Assembly: GCF_004765605.1 (NCBI RefSeq)
Contig: NZ_SRLC01000003.1
Location: 62,001 to 126,000 of the forward strand
Length of the DNA: 64,000 bases
Source of the DNA: Hymenobacter aquaticus
Lineage (GTDB): Bacteria > Bacteroidota > Bacteroidia > Cytophagales > Hymenobacteraceae
Direction: 5' to 3'
Below are positions 31,998 to 40,095 of this stretch, in pieces. Below the pieces are notes generated by a model. The model saw only the letters and a list, made by a program, of their open reading frames with translations. It was not told where the DNA came from and made no database searches. A program made the translations under genes and the position numbers. Within the stretch, counting starts at the first letter, position 1, and every line of letters begins with the position of its first letter.

Positions 31998-32801
31998 GTG
32001 AGCACCACCGAAAGTCCTTCCCACTTCAACGACCTCGAAACCCTCTCCACCCGCGAGCTGCTGGCCGGCATCAATAGCGTGGATCAGACGGTGCCGCAGG
32101 TGGTGGCCCAGGCCCTGCCCCAGATTGAGCCCCTGGTCGAAGCTACCGTGGAGCGGATGCAGCGCGGCGGCCGGCTGTTCTACATCGGGGCCGGCACCAG
32201 CGGGCGGCTAGGTATTCTCGACGCCTCGGAGTGTCCGCCCACCTTCGGCGTGCCCCAGGGCCTGGTTATCGGCCTCATTGCCGGCGGCGACTCCGCCATC
32301 CGCCAGGCCGTGGAAAACGCCGAGGACGACGCCCAGCAGGCCTGGCGCGATTTGCAGGCCCACGACATCAACCCCAACGACATGCTCGTCGGCATTGCCG
32401 CCTCGGGCCGCACGCCCTACGTCGTCGGCGGCCTGGCCATTGCCCGCCGCCACGGCATTGCCACCGGCTGCATCGTCTGCAACCCCGGCTCCTCCATTGC
32501 CGCCCTGGCCGATTATCCCGTTGAAGTCGTGACGGGCCCCGAGTTCGTGACCGGCAGCACCCGCCTCAAGGCCGGCACCGCCCAGAAGCTGGTGCTCAAC
32601 ATGCTCACCACCGCCACCATGATTCGCCTCGGCCGCGTCAAAGGCAACAAGATGGTCGACATGCAGCTCAGCAACCTCAAGCTCGTCGACCGCGGCGAAA
32701 AGATGATCATGGACGAGCTCGGCATCGAACAGCCCGAAGCCGCCGAGCTACTCCGGAAGCACGGCTCGGTACGGGCCGCCATTGAGGCCGGGCGGAATTA
32801 A
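31998..32801 (+). CDS. murQ: N-acetylmuramic acid 6-phosphate etherase MurQ
   Basis: 267 residues from GTG 31998 (E. coli MurQ is about 30 longer at the C-terminus). It cleaves the lactyl ether of MurNAc-6-P to GlcNAc-6-P in cell-wall recycling. SIS-domain signatures: GGRLFYIGAGTSGRLGILDASECPPTFG with the catalytic Glu (about 77), GLIAGGD..AVENAEDD, VGIAASGRTPYVVGGL and TRLKAGTAQKLVLNMLTTATM. No MurNAc-specific PTS or AnmK gene is in view. Confidence 0.95.
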   Translation: MSTTESPSHFNDLETLSTRELLAGINSVDQTVPQVVAQALPQIEPLVEATVERMQRGGRLFYIGAGTSGRLGILDASECPPTFGVPQGLVIGLIAGGDSAIRQAVENAEDDAQQAWRDLQAHDINPNDMLVGIAASGRTPYVVGGLAIARRHGIATGCIVCNPGSSIAALADYPVEVVTGPEFVTGSTRLKAGTAQKLVLNMLTTATMIRLGRVKGNKMVDMQLSNLKLVDRGEKMIMDELGIEQPEAAELLRKHGSVRAAIEAGRN

Positions 32802-32813
32802 TTGCAGATTGAC

Positions 32814-33095
32814 ATGCTTAGTAGGTTAATGCGGCCCCACTTGGGCAAAACGGCCATAGCCCTTGTTGGCTGTCAGCTATTACTACTGCGCTTTATTCTG
32901 TCACTGGAAGCCGACGACGTACTTGATAGTCTGGCTACGGGAGGATTTCTGCTGCTGCCTCTCTGCAGCCTACTGTTATTGATATCTTTCTACGCGTTCC
33001 GGGAACGGCGCTGGATATTGGCTTCCACCACAATGCTTTTCACCCTCCCAGCTGTTACAATAGGCTCCTTATCAATTTATTTACTACACTACTGA
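32814..33095 (+). CDS. Small membrane protein of unknown function
   Basis: 93 residues from ATG 32814. Three hydrophobic segments (TAIALVGCQLLLLRFIL, ATGGFLLLPLCSLLLLISF, TTMLFTLPAVTIGSLSIYLL). It starts 13 bp after murQ and its base composition is less GC-rich than its neighbours. Not recognised; possibly co-transcribed with murQ. Confidence 0.5.
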   Translation: MLSRLMRPHLGKTAIALVGCQLLLLRFILSLEADDVLDSLATGGFLLLPLCSLLLLISFYAFRERRWILASTTMLFTLPAVTIGSLSIYLLHY

Positions 33096-33177
33096 GGTAT
33101 TCATCCCTCAGCTAAGGTTGAGCCATTTCGTCAAAGAAAATGTACTGGCTGTCTCCTCACCAGCCTCCTTACTGGCC

Positions 33178-33257
33178 CTTACTGGCGCGAGTTTAGGCGC
33201 AGCCGTAACTCGTGCCAGTAAGGGGGAGTTTGCAACTCCACTGCCGCGCCAGCGGCA
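33178..33257. repeat. Cluster of three hairpins
   Basis: Stem 1: CTTACTGGCGCGAGTT (33178-33193) with 33207-33222, one mismatch. Stem 2: GGAGTT-TGC-AACTCC (33225-33239). Stem 3: TGCCGC-GCCA-GCGGCA (33242-33257). No gene lies here; it is a structured intergenic element between the small membrane protein and the DUF5615 gene. Confidence 0.55.
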
Positions 33258-33303
33258 AGCCGGAACCGCGCCGAGAGCAAACCGCTGCAACAAAAAACGC
33301 AGC

Positions 33304-33645
33304 CTACCCCACCCGCAGCAGCAACAGCCCAAACTCCGTCTGCTCCCCCAGAAACTCTTGCAGCTGCGGCAGCCGGGCCAACAGAAACTCCGCCAGCCTC
33401 GCGACCGGCACCTGCGCGTTTTGCACCGCCACTACGCGCGGCGGGAATCCCTCCGTAACTACCAGCCGCAGAAAATCCTCGTCCTTAGTCACGATATCAT
33501 AGCCGTGCTGCCGGGCGTAGCGCCAGATAGTCGTGTCCGGGCTGTTTTCCATTCCAACTTCCCGCACGTGCACCACCGCCGCGCAGTAGGGGCGCAGATA
33601 CGCCGCCAGGCGCCACGAGACATTCTCATCCAGCAGCAGCCGCAT
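33304..33645 (-). CDS. DUF5615 PIN-like protein, putative toxin
   Basis: 113 residues. The start MRLLLDENVSWRLAAYL and later DIVTKDEDFLRLVV give the acidic residues of a PIN-like nuclease (D6/E7, D near 53, D near 56-57). DUF5615 proteins are paired with DUF433 proteins as type II toxin-antitoxin modules; toxin activity as an RNase is inferred. It lies 3 nt after the DUF433 gene on the same strand. Confidence 0.85.
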   Translation of the reverse strand: MRLLLDENVSWRLAAYLRPYCAAVVHVREVGMENSPDTTIWRYARQHGYDIVTKDEDFLRLVVTEGFPPRVVAVQNAQVPVARLAEFLLARLPQLQEFLGEQTEFGLLLLRVG

Positions 33646-33648
33646 CCT

Positions 33649-33882
33649 CTACGCCACCGACAGCAGCACCACGCTTTCCTTGTACGCCGCGTACAGCAAA
33701 CAAGCCCGCACCTGCTCCGCCCCGATAGCCGGAAAATCCTCCTGAATATCAGCCGCACTCATGCCGTTGGCCAGCATTTCGAGCACCTCCGCCACCGTCG
33801 TGCGCGTACCCTTCACCACTGGCTTGCCAAAGCGCACCTGTGGGTTCAGTTCGATAAAAGCGGTAATAGCGGCAGTATCCAT
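33649..33882 (-). CDS. DUF433 protein, putative antitoxin
   Basis: 77 residues from ATG 33882 (MDTAAITAFIELNPQVRFGKP). The DUF433 hallmark is GKPVVKGTRTTVAEVLEMLANGMSAADIQEDFPAIGAEQVRACLLYA, a winged helix-turn-helix with the conserved GTR. The longer frame upstream is excluded by the -7 box 26 nt before this ATG. It is translated just ahead of the DUF5615 toxin candidate and is likely autoregulatory. Confidence 0.87.
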   Translation of the reverse strand: MDTAAITAFIELNPQVRFGKPVVKGTRTTVAEVLEMLANGMSAADIQEDFPAIGAEQVRACLLYAAYKESVVLLSVA

Positions 33883-33907
33883 AGCAGCAGCAATAAGCGG
33901 GAGTCTC

Positions 33908-33915
33908 CAAATATA
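33908..33915 (-). promoter_or_regulatory. -7 box (TATATTTG) of the toxin-antitoxin pair
   Basis: Exact TAnnTTTG 26 nt before the DUF433 ATG. It abuts the terminator of the upstream gene, so termination and re-initiation are only a few bases apart. Confidence 0.55.
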
Positions 33916-33918
33916 CCC

Positions 33919-33947
33919 AAAAAAGGGCGCCCACCGGGCGCCCTTTT
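33919..33947 (-). terminator. Intrinsic terminator upstream of the DUF433 gene
   Basis: AAAAGGGCGCCC-ACC-GGGCGCCCTTTT, T-run on the minus strand. It ends the transcript of the gene at 33969-34667. Confidence 0.85.
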
Positions 33948-33968
33948 CCATTCCAAACGCGGCCCGCG

Positions 33969-34667
33969 CTATTCCGCTTTCCGCTCCTGCCGCACCCGCT
34001 TCAGCAGCTCCTTCACCGTGTAGCCCTTCAGCCGGGCCTTGTCTACGCCCCGGTAGAGGCTTTTGCCATCGGCCAGCACGTGCTGCATGGCTGCGTAGAG
34101 GTGATTCAGCACCGCCACGTTGGCCGCCGTCAGGCGCTGGCTGTTGGTCTGGGTAGCATCCTGGGCGGCGCTGTCCTGCATCAGCGACTGGTGCAACGTG
34201 CGCAGCCGGGCGGTTTCGGCCGCCGCGTGGCCCTGCTCGGCCAGGGCCGCCGCGTTGTCGTCCAGGTTGCGCAGCAGCAGCTTCAGGGCCGTATCCAGCC
34301 GCTCCCGGTCCTGTAGCTTCAGCGCGGCGCGCGCGGCCTGCAGGCCCAGGGCCTTGAGCGGCACCGTGAGGCCCTCGGCCCGCCGGGCCCGCGCCTCCAG
34401 CCGGTTCAGCAGGGCCGGCAGCGCCGCCCCCGTCTCGGCCATCCGGGCCCCCAGGGCCGCGGCCTGCCCCTGCCCCACCCGGGCACTCACCACCGCGTCG
34501 GCCGCCGTCAGCCGGGCATCGTAGTCGGGCAAAAAATCCTTGGTGTACACCTTCGGCAGCAGGTCCACGAAGTCGGCCTCGTCCTGGGTGTACTGGTCGC
34601 GCAGCAGCTTGGCCAACGGCACCAGCTCCTCGTTGCGAAAACTAAAATCGGCATTGCTCACTCCCAT
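33969..34667 (-). CDS. Hypothetical helical protein
   Basis: 232 residues from ATG 34667; a second ATG lies 9 nt upstream. No signal peptide or membrane segment. Predicted to be almost all helix with Leu/Ala heptads (LLRDQYTQDEADFVDLLPKVY, LKLLLRNLDDNAAALAEQ, ETARLRTLHQSLM). Similar hypotheticals occur in Hymenobacter-type genomes. The ending KGYTVKELLKRVRQERKAE is basic. Function unknown. Confidence 0.65.
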   Translation of the reverse strand: MGVSNADFSFRNEELVPLAKLLRDQYTQDEADFVDLLPKVYTKDFLPDYDARLTAADAVVSARVGQGQAAALGARMAETGAALPALLNRLEARARRAEGLTVPLKALGLQAARAALKLQDRERLDTALKLLLRNLDDNAAALAEQGHAAAETARLRTLHQSLMQDSAAQDATQTNSQRLTAANVAVLNHLYAAMQHVLADGKSLYRGVDKARLKGYTVKELLKRVRQERKAE

Positions 34668-34803
34668 ATCAAACAAGTAGGTAAGGTGGATAATACCAGT
34701 AAGCTATAACTATTTACCTTCCGCTTCAACTGAATTTTTACCCTCTACAAGCCTCCCCGTTTTCTCCCGCCCTGCGCTACGCGCTGCCACGCCGGCCTCC
34801 CGC

Positions 34804-35034
34804 ACGGAGCAACCTTCTACCCCGGCGGAGCGGCTTCCAACCCCAACGGAGAAGCTTACAACCCCGACGGAGAAGCTTCCAACCCCGACGGAGACGTTGC
34901 TAACCCCGACGGAGACGTTGCTAACCCCGACGGAGCAGGCTCCAACCGCCACGGAGCAGGTTTTCACCATGCCGGAGAAGCTTTCAACCCCGGCGGAGAA
35001 GGTTCCAACCCCGACGGAGCAGCTCCCGCCCGCC
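34804..35034. repeat. Minisatellite, 11 x 21 bp without indels
   Basis: Eleven consecutive 21-bp units with consensus ACGGAGAAGCTTCCAACCCC plus G, in register from 34804 to 35034. Units 5 and 6 are identical, the outer ones diverge. It starts immediately downstream (minus sense) of a tail-fibre-like gene stop; the period is 7 codons and both strands stay open across it (SVGVGSF-type on minus, NPDGEAS-type on plus). Confidence 0.9.
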
Positions 35035-35036
35035 AC

Positions 35037-36131
35037 CTAGTCCACCCGAATCCAGCGCAGCACGAAGGTGGCCGTGTTGAAGGTCTGGGTGTTGCGCAGC
35101 CAGAAGCGCACGGTGTTGCTGTTCACGTGCTCGTAGCTCACGCCCACGTATTCGGCCCCGGTGCCGTTGGTTTGGTCCAAGGACAGCATCAGCGTGGGCT
35201 GGTAGCCTAGGTTGTGGTTCCAGTCGATGGAGAGGCTGCTGTTGGCCGGCAGCCGGGTGGTGCCCGCGTTGTAGGTCGTCTGCCGGATGCTGCCGCTCAC
35301 GTCCAAGGTCCGCTGCGGGTTGGTGGTCCCGATGCCCACGTTCACGGCGAAGGGCCCCGTGCCGCCCAGCACCACCGAGTTGCTGCGGCTCACCTGGGCC
35401 CGAAACCCGATGGCCGTGGTGTTTTCCAGGTTGAAGCTGGTCGGCCCGGCAAAGGCGCCCACCGCCGTATTGCCGCTGCCGATAGTGGTGGCAAACCCGC
35501 TCTGGTAGCCAAAAAACGTGTTATTGAGGCCCGTCGTCACGTTGGCGCCGCTCTGAAAGCCGCCCAGCGTGTTGCTGTAGCCGGTCGTCACGTTCTGCCC
35601 GCTCTGGTAGCCCACCAACGTGTTGGAATTGGCCCCCGAGGCCAGGCTGGCCCCCGCCTGCGTGCCCACCAGCACGTTGCCGGTGGCGCCCAGGTCCAGG
35701 CCGCCCTTACTGCTCACGCCCACGCCCGCCGTGCCCCCGTTCCCTACAATCTTGTAAGTACCCAGGTTGATGTTCCTGGTGGCCGTGTGGTTGCCCAGAT
35801 TGTCGCCCCCGCGCAGCCGGTCGGGCACAAACAGCCACTGCCCGCCCAAGGCGTACCACAGCCCCTGCCGACCGTTTTTCTGAAATACCATCAGCCCGTC
35901 GGGCGGGTTGATAATGCCCACCCGCTGCACTGAGTCCAGGCGCGGAATCAACAGGCCCTGGTTGTTGTTGGGCGCCACAATGTCGAGCACGGCCTTGCTA
36001 TTGGGAGTAGTAGTGCCAATGCCCACGCTCTGGGCCTGGGCCGGGCAGTGGCTGAGCCCCACCAGCAGCAGGGCCGCGCCCAGCCCAAGCCGGGAAGCAG
36101 TCAGCGGAAAGAAAACACGCGAAAAAGACAT
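35037..36131 (-). CDS. Secreted tail-fibre/YadA-head-like repeat protein (paralog 1)
   Basis: 364 residues from ATG 36131 (alternative ATG 36146). A signal peptide ends in CPAQAQ. The mature N-terminus SVGIGTTTPNSKAVLDIVAPNNNQGLLIPRLDSVQR is the Bacteroidota tail-fibre-like start. The central part has repeated S/GNTxxGYQSGxxxTTG units (NTLVGYQSGQNVTTG, NTLGGFQSGANVTTG, NTFFGYQSGFATTIG), like trimeric YadA-head repeats. It ends NTATFVLRWIRVD. Probably a surface adhesin-type trimer; export route not visible. Arranged in tandem with a paralog. Confidence 0.8.
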   Translation of the reverse strand: MSFSRVFFPLTASRLGLGAALLLVGLSHCPAQAQSVGIGTTTPNSKAVLDIVAPNNNQGLLIPRLDSVQRVGIINPPDGLMVFQKNGRQGLWYALGGQWLFVPDRLRGGDNLGNHTATRNINLGTYKIVGNGGTAGVGVSSKGGLDLGATGNVLVGTQAGASLASGANSNTLVGYQSGQNVTTGYSNTLGGFQSGANVTTGLNNTFFGYQSGFATTIGSGNTAVGAFAGPTSFNLENTTAIGFRAQVSRSNSVVLGGTGPFAVNVGIGTTNPQRTLDVSGSIRQTTYNAGTTRLPANSSLSIDWNHNLGYQPTLMLSLDQTNGTGAEYVGVSYEHVNSNTVRFWLRNTQTFNTATFVLRWIRVD

Positions 36132-36180
36132 AGCAAAACGGAGCATAAAAGCAGGAATAAGGAAGCCGCCGAACGGGTGG

Positions 36181-37272
36181 TTAGTCCACCCGAATCCAGC
36201 GCAGCACGAACGTGGCGGTAGAAGCGTCGCTGTTGTTGCGCAGCCGGAAGCGCAGCAGGTTGTTGTCGGCGTGCTCGTAGCTCACGCCCACGTATTCAGC
36301 CGAGCCCCCACCCGTCTGGTCCCGGCCGACGATAATCATGGGCCGGTAGCCCAGGCCGTGGTTCCAGTCGTAGGAGGTGGCCTCGCCCGGCTCCAGCGTA
36401 AAGGAGCCGGCGGTGTAGGTGGTTTGCCGGATGGTGCCGTTCACGTCCAGGGCCCGCTGCGGGCCCGTCGTCCCAATGCCCACGTTGTCGAGCGGGCTGC
36501 CGGGGTAATAGTTGCCCAGCACCAGCGTATTGGGCACGTTCCCGATGCTGGTATAGCCCACGGCAATCATGTTGCGCGGGTTGGGCGTTTGGGCCGTGGG
36601 CTGAATCTCCAGGCGGGCATACGACCCGATGGCCACGCTGCCGCCCACGTCGTTGATGGAGCCCAGCACCGTAGTGCCGGCATTGTCGCCGATAAAGGCA
36701 TTGCTGCCGCCGGTCTGGATGGAGTAGCTGCTGTTGTTGCCCCAAAACTCGTTGCTGCTGCCCGTCGTCAGCTGCCAGCCCGCCTGGTCGCCCACCAGCC
36801 CGTTGGTGCTGCCCGTCGTCAGCGACTCGCCGCCCGAGCCCACGATGAAGTTGCTGGTGGCGCTGCCCATATCTATTCCGCCCTTGCTGTTCACGCCCAC
36901 GCCCACCGTGCCGCCGTTGCCCAGCAGCTTGTTGGTGCCCAGGTTCAGGTTCTGGCTGGCCGCGTGGGAGCCCAGGTTGTCGGGCCGCTTGCCGGCCGGG
37001 GGCAGGTACAGCCACTGTCCCCCGAAAGCGTACCACAGCCCCGGCCGCCCGTCTTTCTGGAACACCATCAGCCCGTCGGGCGGACTGGCAATAGCCACGC
37101 GCTGCACCGAGTCCAGGCGCGGAATCAGCAGGCCCTGGTTGCCGGTGGGCGAGGAAATATCCAGAATAGCCCGCCCGTTGGGCTGGGTCGTGCCCATGCC
37201 GACGCTCTGCGCCGCGGCCGGATTACCGCCCAGCAGGGCCGCCACGCCCAGGAGCCCGTAGTATTTTATCAT
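36181..37272 (-). CDS. Secreted tail-fibre-like protein (paralog 2)
   Basis: 363 residues from ATG 37272. A signal peptide (MIKYYGLLGVAALLGGNPAAAQ) and the same opening SVGMGTTQPNGRAILDISSPTGNQGLLIPRLDSVQR as paralog 1. The middle repeat region is more diverged (TTGSTNGLVGDQAGWQLTTGSSN), while the C-terminal about 75 residues (GIGTTGPQRALDVNGTIRQTTYTAG ... ATFVLRWIRVD) are strongly conserved between the two. A tandem duplication with diverging middle is inferred. Function unknown. Confidence 0.8.
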   Translation of the reverse strand: MIKYYGLLGVAALLGGNPAAAQSVGMGTTQPNGRAILDISSPTGNQGLLIPRLDSVQRVAIASPPDGLMVFQKDGRPGLWYAFGGQWLYLPPAGKRPDNLGSHAASQNLNLGTNKLLGNGGTVGVGVNSKGGIDMGSATSNFIVGSGGESLTTGSTNGLVGDQAGWQLTTGSSNEFWGNNSSYSIQTGGSNAFIGDNAGTTVLGSINDVGGSVAIGSYARLEIQPTAQTPNPRNMIAVGYTSIGNVPNTLVLGNYYPGSPLDNVGIGTTGPQRALDVNGTIRQTTYTAGSFTLEPGEATSYDWNHGLGYRPMIIVGRDQTGGGSAEYVGVSYEHADNNLLRFRLRNNSDASTATFVLRWIRVD

Positions 37273-37459
37273 AACCAAACCGCCGTGCTAACGCCTAAGA
37301 AACCACGATGAAGCAGCGAAAATAACCCCGCGCCCGTACATTTCCTACGCCATAGGCCCGCCCCGCCTGGGCGTAGCGCCCGGGCATATTCCCGGCCGGC
37401 CCCGGAGCTTTTTCCGCCGCCCGTTGTTGATCTGTTGTACTACCAACCGCTGCCCGCCC

Positions 37460-38026
37460 GTGCATACCATCGAGCCCCACTACAACTGGATTGACCAGTA
37501 TTCCGCTTCCGAAGACCCCCGCTCCCCCCTGTTCGAAGCCGAAAACAGCCTCGATACCTTTACCAATACCATCTACGGGTACTACATCCACCCCCAGTGG
37601 GACAGCCTCGACTCCGACACGCTGTTCCTCAAAATCCTCTTCGTCGACTACGACGAGGGCATCGGTATCATCGAGTTTATCGGGGAGTGGAACGACGCCA
37701 TCGAAAACGACATCATGAGCCTGAAGCGCAACATCATTGATTTGATGGTCCACGAAGGCATCCGCAAATTCATCCTCGTCGGCGAAAACGTCTTCAACTT
37801 CCACGGCTCCGACGACTCCTATTACGAAGAGTGGTTCGAGGACGTGGAAGACGGCTGGATTGCCGGCATCAACTTCCAGGAGCACGTCATCCGGGAAATG
37901 CACCAGTTCAATGTGGATAACTACGTCAACTTCGGTGGACAACTCGACGAGCTACCCTGGCGCACCTACGAGCCCCGCAAGCTCTTCAAGATGGTCGACA
38001 AGCTGATCCGCTACCGCCTGGGCTAA
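37460..38026 (+). CDS. Acidic hypothetical protein
   Basis: 188 residues from a GTG at 37460 (VHTIEPHYNWIDQYSASEDPRSPLF). No ATG is near in frame; an upstream start at 37424 adds an unlikely Cys-rich leader. Very acidic, aromatic-rich (DDSYYEEWFEDVEDGW, YIHPQWDSLDSDTLFLKILFVDYDE). No signal peptide. Similar proteins are present across Cytophagales without assigned function. Confidence 0.75.
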   Translation: MHTIEPHYNWIDQYSASEDPRSPLFEAENSLDTFTNTIYGYYIHPQWDSLDSDTLFLKILFVDYDEGIGIIEFIGEWNDAIENDIMSLKRNIIDLMVHEGIRKFILVGENVFNFHGSDDSYYEEWFEDVEDGWIAGINFQEHVIREMHQFNVDNYVNFGGQLDELPWRTYEPRKLFKMVDKLIRYRLG

Positions 38027-38038
38027 GCGAGATACTAT

Positions 38039-38143
38039 GAACGTCATTCCGAGCAAAGCCGAGGAATCTCGCGGGCAATGGTAATCTGTTACTCTGGCAA
38101 CGTCAGCCAAGCGAGATTCCTCGCGGGGCTCGGAATGACGTTC
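38039..38143. repeat. GTCATTCCGAGC/GAGGAATCTCGC inverted repeat
   Basis: The left arm 38039-38072 (GAACGTCATTCCGAGC, then GAGGAATCTCGC) and right arm 38111-38143 are inverted copies with a few mismatches around AAAGCC/CCCCGC. Loop about 38 bp. Same general class as 6618-6714. It lies 13 bp after the acidic protein gene. Confidence 0.75.
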
Positions 38144-38182
38144 TGAATATGTTCTTCCTTCCCCAGGAACACAACGCGCAAA

Positions 38183-38217
38183 AAAAAGAGGCTCCCCGGA
38201 TTGGGGAGCCTCTTTTT
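38183..38217. terminator. Bidirectional terminator
   Basis: AAAAAGAGGCTCCCC pairs with GGGGAGCCTCTTTTT; convergent position between 38026(+) and 38238(-). Confidence 0.85.
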
Positions 38218-38237
38218 GGCCTTTGTAGGCCGAGCAA

Positions 38238-38516
38238 TTACTGCTGGGTCGTGGTAGCACCACCGGCGGGAGCGGGGGTAGCCTGGCTGGGCATAGCGTC
38301 AGCCTTGTCTTCCATAGCGTCAGCTTTAGCTTCGGTAGCAGCTTCTACCGAGTCAGCACCGGCTTCGTTGCCAGCATCTTCCATAGCGTCAGCTTTGGCT
38401 TCGCCAGCTTCTTCTACGGCGTCAGCCTGGTTTTCCATAGCGTTTTCTTTCTTGCTGTCGCACGAAGCGAAGGTGAACGAAGCAGCAGCCAGAGCGAGGA
38501 ACAGAACCTTTTTCAT
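38238..38516 (-). CDS. Small Ala/Glu/Asp-rich lipoprotein
   Basis: 92 residues. Lipobox TFASC with Cys about 19. The mature part is low complexity with near repeats of KADAMEDAGNE / KADAMEDKADAM and ADAVEEAGEA, predicting a long charged helix, then a Pro/Ala/Thr tail. It resembles small osmotic- or stress-type lipoproteins in layout only. Function unknown. Confidence 0.75.
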   Translation of the reverse strand: MKKVLFLALAAASFTFASCDSKKENAMENQADAVEEAGEAKADAMEDAGNEAGADSVEAATEAKADAMEDKADAMPSQATPAPAGGATTTQQ

Positions 38517-38686
38517 CTTGAGAGGAATGTGAGTGTTGTTGAAAAATTCAAGTCAGTTGAGGGTGAATTTTACCCCGCACGATACGCAGCGCGGCGCGAA
38601 ATTCAGGGCTTTATACCGGCTTGGGCAGAAGGTAACCCGACAGTAAAAAAATATTTTTCCTTTTTTCCGGGGGTCGGTGGCCCCGC

Positions 38687-40009
38687 TTACTTCTTGCGGA
38701 AGATGATGCCGATGGGCACCCCGCCGAAGTCGAAGTTTTCGCGCAGGCGGTTTTCCAGGTAGCGGGTATACGACTCGCTCACGTATTGGGGCAGGTTGCA
38801 GAAGAAGGCAAACACCGGGTTGTGCGTGGGCAGCTGGGTGACGTACTTGATGCGCACCATCTTGCCCTTCGTGGACGGCGGCTGGTGCTCCTCAATCACG
38901 CGCAGCATCACCTCGTTGAGCTGGGAAGTCGGGATTTTCTTGGTCTTGTTCTCATACACCGTAATGGCCGTTTCAATGGCCTTGTGCACGCGCTGCTTGG
39001 TGAGCACCGAGGTGAAGATGATGGGCGGATAGGCAATGGGCGCTATCTTCTCGTAAATCTGCTCCTCGATTTTCTTGGTCGTGTTGGTTTCCTTGTCCTC
39101 GACCAGGTCCCACTTGTTCACCAGAATCACGATGCCCTTGCGGTTTTTGTCGGCCAGGGCAATGATGTTCACGTCCTGGGCCTCCACGCCGCGGGTGGCG
39201 TCGAGCATCACGATGCAGACGTCGGACTCTTCCATGGCCCGAATCGAGCGGAGCACGGAGTAGAATTCGATGTCCTCTTTCACCTTGGTCTTGCGGCGCA
39301 AACCGGCCGTGTCAATCAGGATGAACTCGTTGCCGAAGGCGTTGTAGCGCGTCTTGATGGCGTCGCGGGTGGTGCCGGCAATGTCGGTGACGATGGTGCG
39401 CTCCTCGCCCAGCAGCAGGTTTACCAGGCTCGACTTGCCCACGTTGGGGCGGCCGACCACGGCAATCTTGGGCAGCTCGGTTTCGGTAACTTCTTCCCAC
39501 GGATCCTCGAAGTGCGACACCACGGCGTCGAGCAAGTCGCCGGTGCCGGAGCCGCTTTGGGAGCTGATGGTGAAGATGTCGCCGTCGCCGACGCCCAGGG
39601 CGTAGAACTCGCCGGCCGCGTGGGCCCGGGCGTTGGTATCGGCCTTGTTGCCGACCAGATAAATCGGCTTTTTGCCCTGGTAGCGGCGCAGCACGTTGGC
39701 AAACTCCTCATCGAGGCCGTGCATGCCGGCGTCCACGTCGACCATGAACAAGACCACGTCGGCCTCGTCGATGGCCAGCTTCACCTGGCGGCGGATGCCT
39801 TCTTCGAACACGTCGTCGGAGCCGTGCACGTAGCCGCCGGTGTCAATCACGGTAAAGTGCTTGCCGATCCACTCGCCGTAGCCGTAGTGCCGGTCGCGGG
39901 TGACGCCGCTCTGGTTGTCCATAATAGCCTTGCGGTGACCCACGAGGCGGTTGAACAGGGTGGATTTGCCCACGTTGGGGCGGCCCACAATTGCAATGGT
40001 ATTCTTCAT
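38687..40009 (-). CDS. der: Ribosome biogenesis GTPase Der (EngA)
   Basis: 440 residues. Two tandem GTPase domains: GRPNVGKSTLF (about residue 8) with DTGGY, NKAD, and GRPNVGKSSLVN (about 183) with DTAGL, NKWD, followed by a KH-like C-terminus (GVPIGIIFRKK). It is needed for 50S maturation. A 23-bp-stem inverted repeat separates it from era upstream on the same strand. Confidence 0.97.
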   Translation of the reverse strand: MKNTIAIVGRPNVGKSTLFNRLVGHRKAIMDNQSGVTRDRHYGYGEWIGKHFTVIDTGGYVHGSDDVFEEGIRRQVKLAIDEADVVLFMVDVDAGMHGLDEEFANVLRRYQGKKPIYLVGNKADTNARAHAAGEFYALGVGDGDIFTISSQSGSGTGDLLDAVVSHFEDPWEEVTETELPKIAVVGRPNVGKSSLVNLLLGEERTIVTDIAGTTRDAIKTRYNAFGNEFILIDTAGLRRKTKVKEDIEFYSVLRSIRAMEESDVCIVMLDATRGVEAQDVNIIALADKNRKGIVILVNKWDLVEDKETNTTKKIEEQIYEKIAPIAYPPIIFTSVLTKQRVHKAIETAITVYENKTKKIPTSQLNEVMLRVIEEHQPPSTKGKMVRIKYVTQLPTHNPVFAFFCNLPQYVSESYTRYLENRLRENFDFGGVPIGIIFRKK

Positions 40010-40095
40010 GCGTCTGACTCCAGCCGCCGGCCCGACCAGTTTCGGCAGTGCCCGGAGTAGTTAAGTGAATGTGAGGTCGGAAAGAGTGTGATTCA

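Noticed and set aside
34804..35034. CRISPR array
   Set aside because: The units are contiguous 21-mers with no spacers and there are no cas genes.
34710..35036. A 108-residue coding sequence over the minisatellite
   Set aside because: It starts with GTG directly after another stop and is nearly all tandem repeat; kept as repeat, with possible translation noted as a finding.
35037..37272. Prophage tail-fibre region
   Set aside because: Both proteins have signal peptides and no phage genes are nearby; GIGTT-type proteins are common secreted proteins in Bacteroidota.
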